Source: Pseudomonadota bacterium
GTDB taxonomy: Bacteria; Pseudomonadota; Gammaproteobacteria; SZUA-229
NCBI GenBank assembly: GCA_030673345.1
Contig: DAOVJH010000055.1
Coordinates: 1-7,898 of the forward strand
Direction: 5' to 3'
Length of the DNA: 7,898 bases
A program made the translations under genes and the position numbers. The notes beneath the pieces were generated by a model, which was not told the origin of the DNA, did not search any database, and saw only the letters and a list, made by a program, of their open reading frames with translations. Of this stretch, positions 7,400 to 7,898 are shown piece by piece (positions within the stretch are counted from its first letter, which is position 1; each line of letters opens with the position of its first letter).

Positions 7400-7898
7400 T
7401 CAGCTAATCTTTTTAAACTTGATCCTGTGTGGATTGATCACTGCTTCTTCCCCTAGACGTTTCACCCTGTCAGCTTCGTATTCTGTATAGTTGCCTTCGA
7501 ACCAGGTGGTTTTACTGTCCCCCTCAAAAGCCAGTATGTGTGTCGCGATACGATCGAGGAACCAGCGGTCGTGTGAGATGACAGCGACACAGCCCGGGAA
7601 GTTGAGTATCGCTTCTTCCAGTGCGCGCAGGGTTTCAACATCGAGGTCATTGGTCGGCTCATCGAGCAGTAACAGGTTGCCGCCACTTTTTAACAGCTTG
7701 GCCAGGTGAAGACGATTGCGTTCACCACCGGACAGGTCTTTGACGAATTTCTGCTGGTCTTCGCCTTTGAAATTAAAGCGGCTGACGTATCCTCGAGATG
7801 CCACGGTGTAATTTCCGATAGTGATGTTATCGAGTCCGTCGGAAACTTCATCCCATACCGTTTTATCGCCTGCAAGGTCATCGCGTGATTGATCGACA
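7400..7898 (-). CDS. ettA: energy-dependent translational throttle protein EttA, C-terminal part
   Basis: EttA is a soluble ABC-F ATPase that binds the ribosomal E site and gates early elongation according to the ATP/ADP ratio. The window holds the last 165 codons or so; the gene continues past 7898. The frame is open to the edge and begins [18 protein letters not shown], which matches the start of the second ABC domain in E. coli EttA. The fragment then shows [12 protein letters not shown], the ABC signature [15 protein letters not shown] (from residue 55), Walker [13 protein letters not shown] with Glu80 as catalytic glutamate, and the H-switch SHDRWFLDR with His109. The tail ends in [16 protein letters not shown] at 7804 is internal valine, not the start. 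The gene converges on the PilZ gene across a 57-base gap with no clear terminator. The FNFKG segment and tail favour EttA over Uup or YheS. Confidence 0.95.
   Translation of the reverse strand, partial: VDQSRDDLAGDKTVWDEVSDGLDNITIGNYTVASRGYVSRFNFKGEDQQKFVKDLSGGERNRLHLAKLLKSGGNLLLLDEPTNDLDVETLRALEEAILNFPGCVAVISHDRWFLDRIATHILAFEGDSKTTWFEGNYTEYEADRVKRLGEEAVINPHRIKFKKIS

Noticed and set aside
7335..7402. Terminator between the convergent PilZ and ettA genes
   Set aside because: A GTGG-GTAA-CCAC mini-stem (7335-7346) overlaps the PilZ stop, and a GTAAC/GTTAT stem (near 7385-7400) follows. Neither is GC-rich with a T-tract in the right direction.
7515..7523. A third GGGGACAG core on the minus strand
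   Set aside because: It lies within the ettA reading frame, encoding part of [10 protein letters not shown], and lacks the AT-rich ATTTAAT lead-in and any palindrome. An eight-base match here is probably chance.

Overview
The window looks like a chromosomal core-gene segment from a non-enteric gammaproteobacterium. The order trxB (minus) / ald / ftsK / lolA / rarA resembles the E. coli order trxB / lrp / ftsK / lolA / rarA / serS. The proteins are full length, typical of their families and of moderate GC content. I cannot name a genus from the sequence alone.

Layout, left to right. Bases 1-36 may hold the first codons of a leftward gene that runs off the edge. A perfect GGGGACAG-type palindrome (50-74) separates it from the end of trxB (thioredoxin reductase, minus strand, 107-1081). 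The divergent trxB-ald spacer (1082-1302) holds an imperfect dyad and a second copy of the ATTTAAT(T/G)TGGGGACAG motif. Then, all on the plus strand, come ald (alanine dehydrogenase), ftsK (DNA translocase, TTG start, compact linker, its own likely promoter), lolA (periplasmic lipoprotein chaperone) and rarA (replication-linked AAA+ ATPase, only 2 bases after lolA). A short stand-alone PilZ-domain gene follows at 7028-7342. The last gene is the 3' part of ettA (ABC-F translation factor), convergent on the minus strand and cut by the right edge.

How the genes relate: ftsK and rarA serve chromosome segregation and replication-fork maintenance, and lolA serves outer-membrane lipoprotein transport. 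trxB maintains cytoplasmic thiol redox, ald links alanine and pyruvate through NAD(H), the PilZ protein suggests c-di-GMP responsiveness, and ettA couples translation to energy state. This is housekeeping neighbourhood conservation rather than one pathway.

I found no CRISPR array, tRNA, rRNA, transposase gene, phage gene or defence system, and no convincing undescribed system. The points most worth a second look are ald sitting where E. coli has lrp, the paired GGGGACAG repeats on both sides of trxB, and the altered second motif of the PilZ protein.
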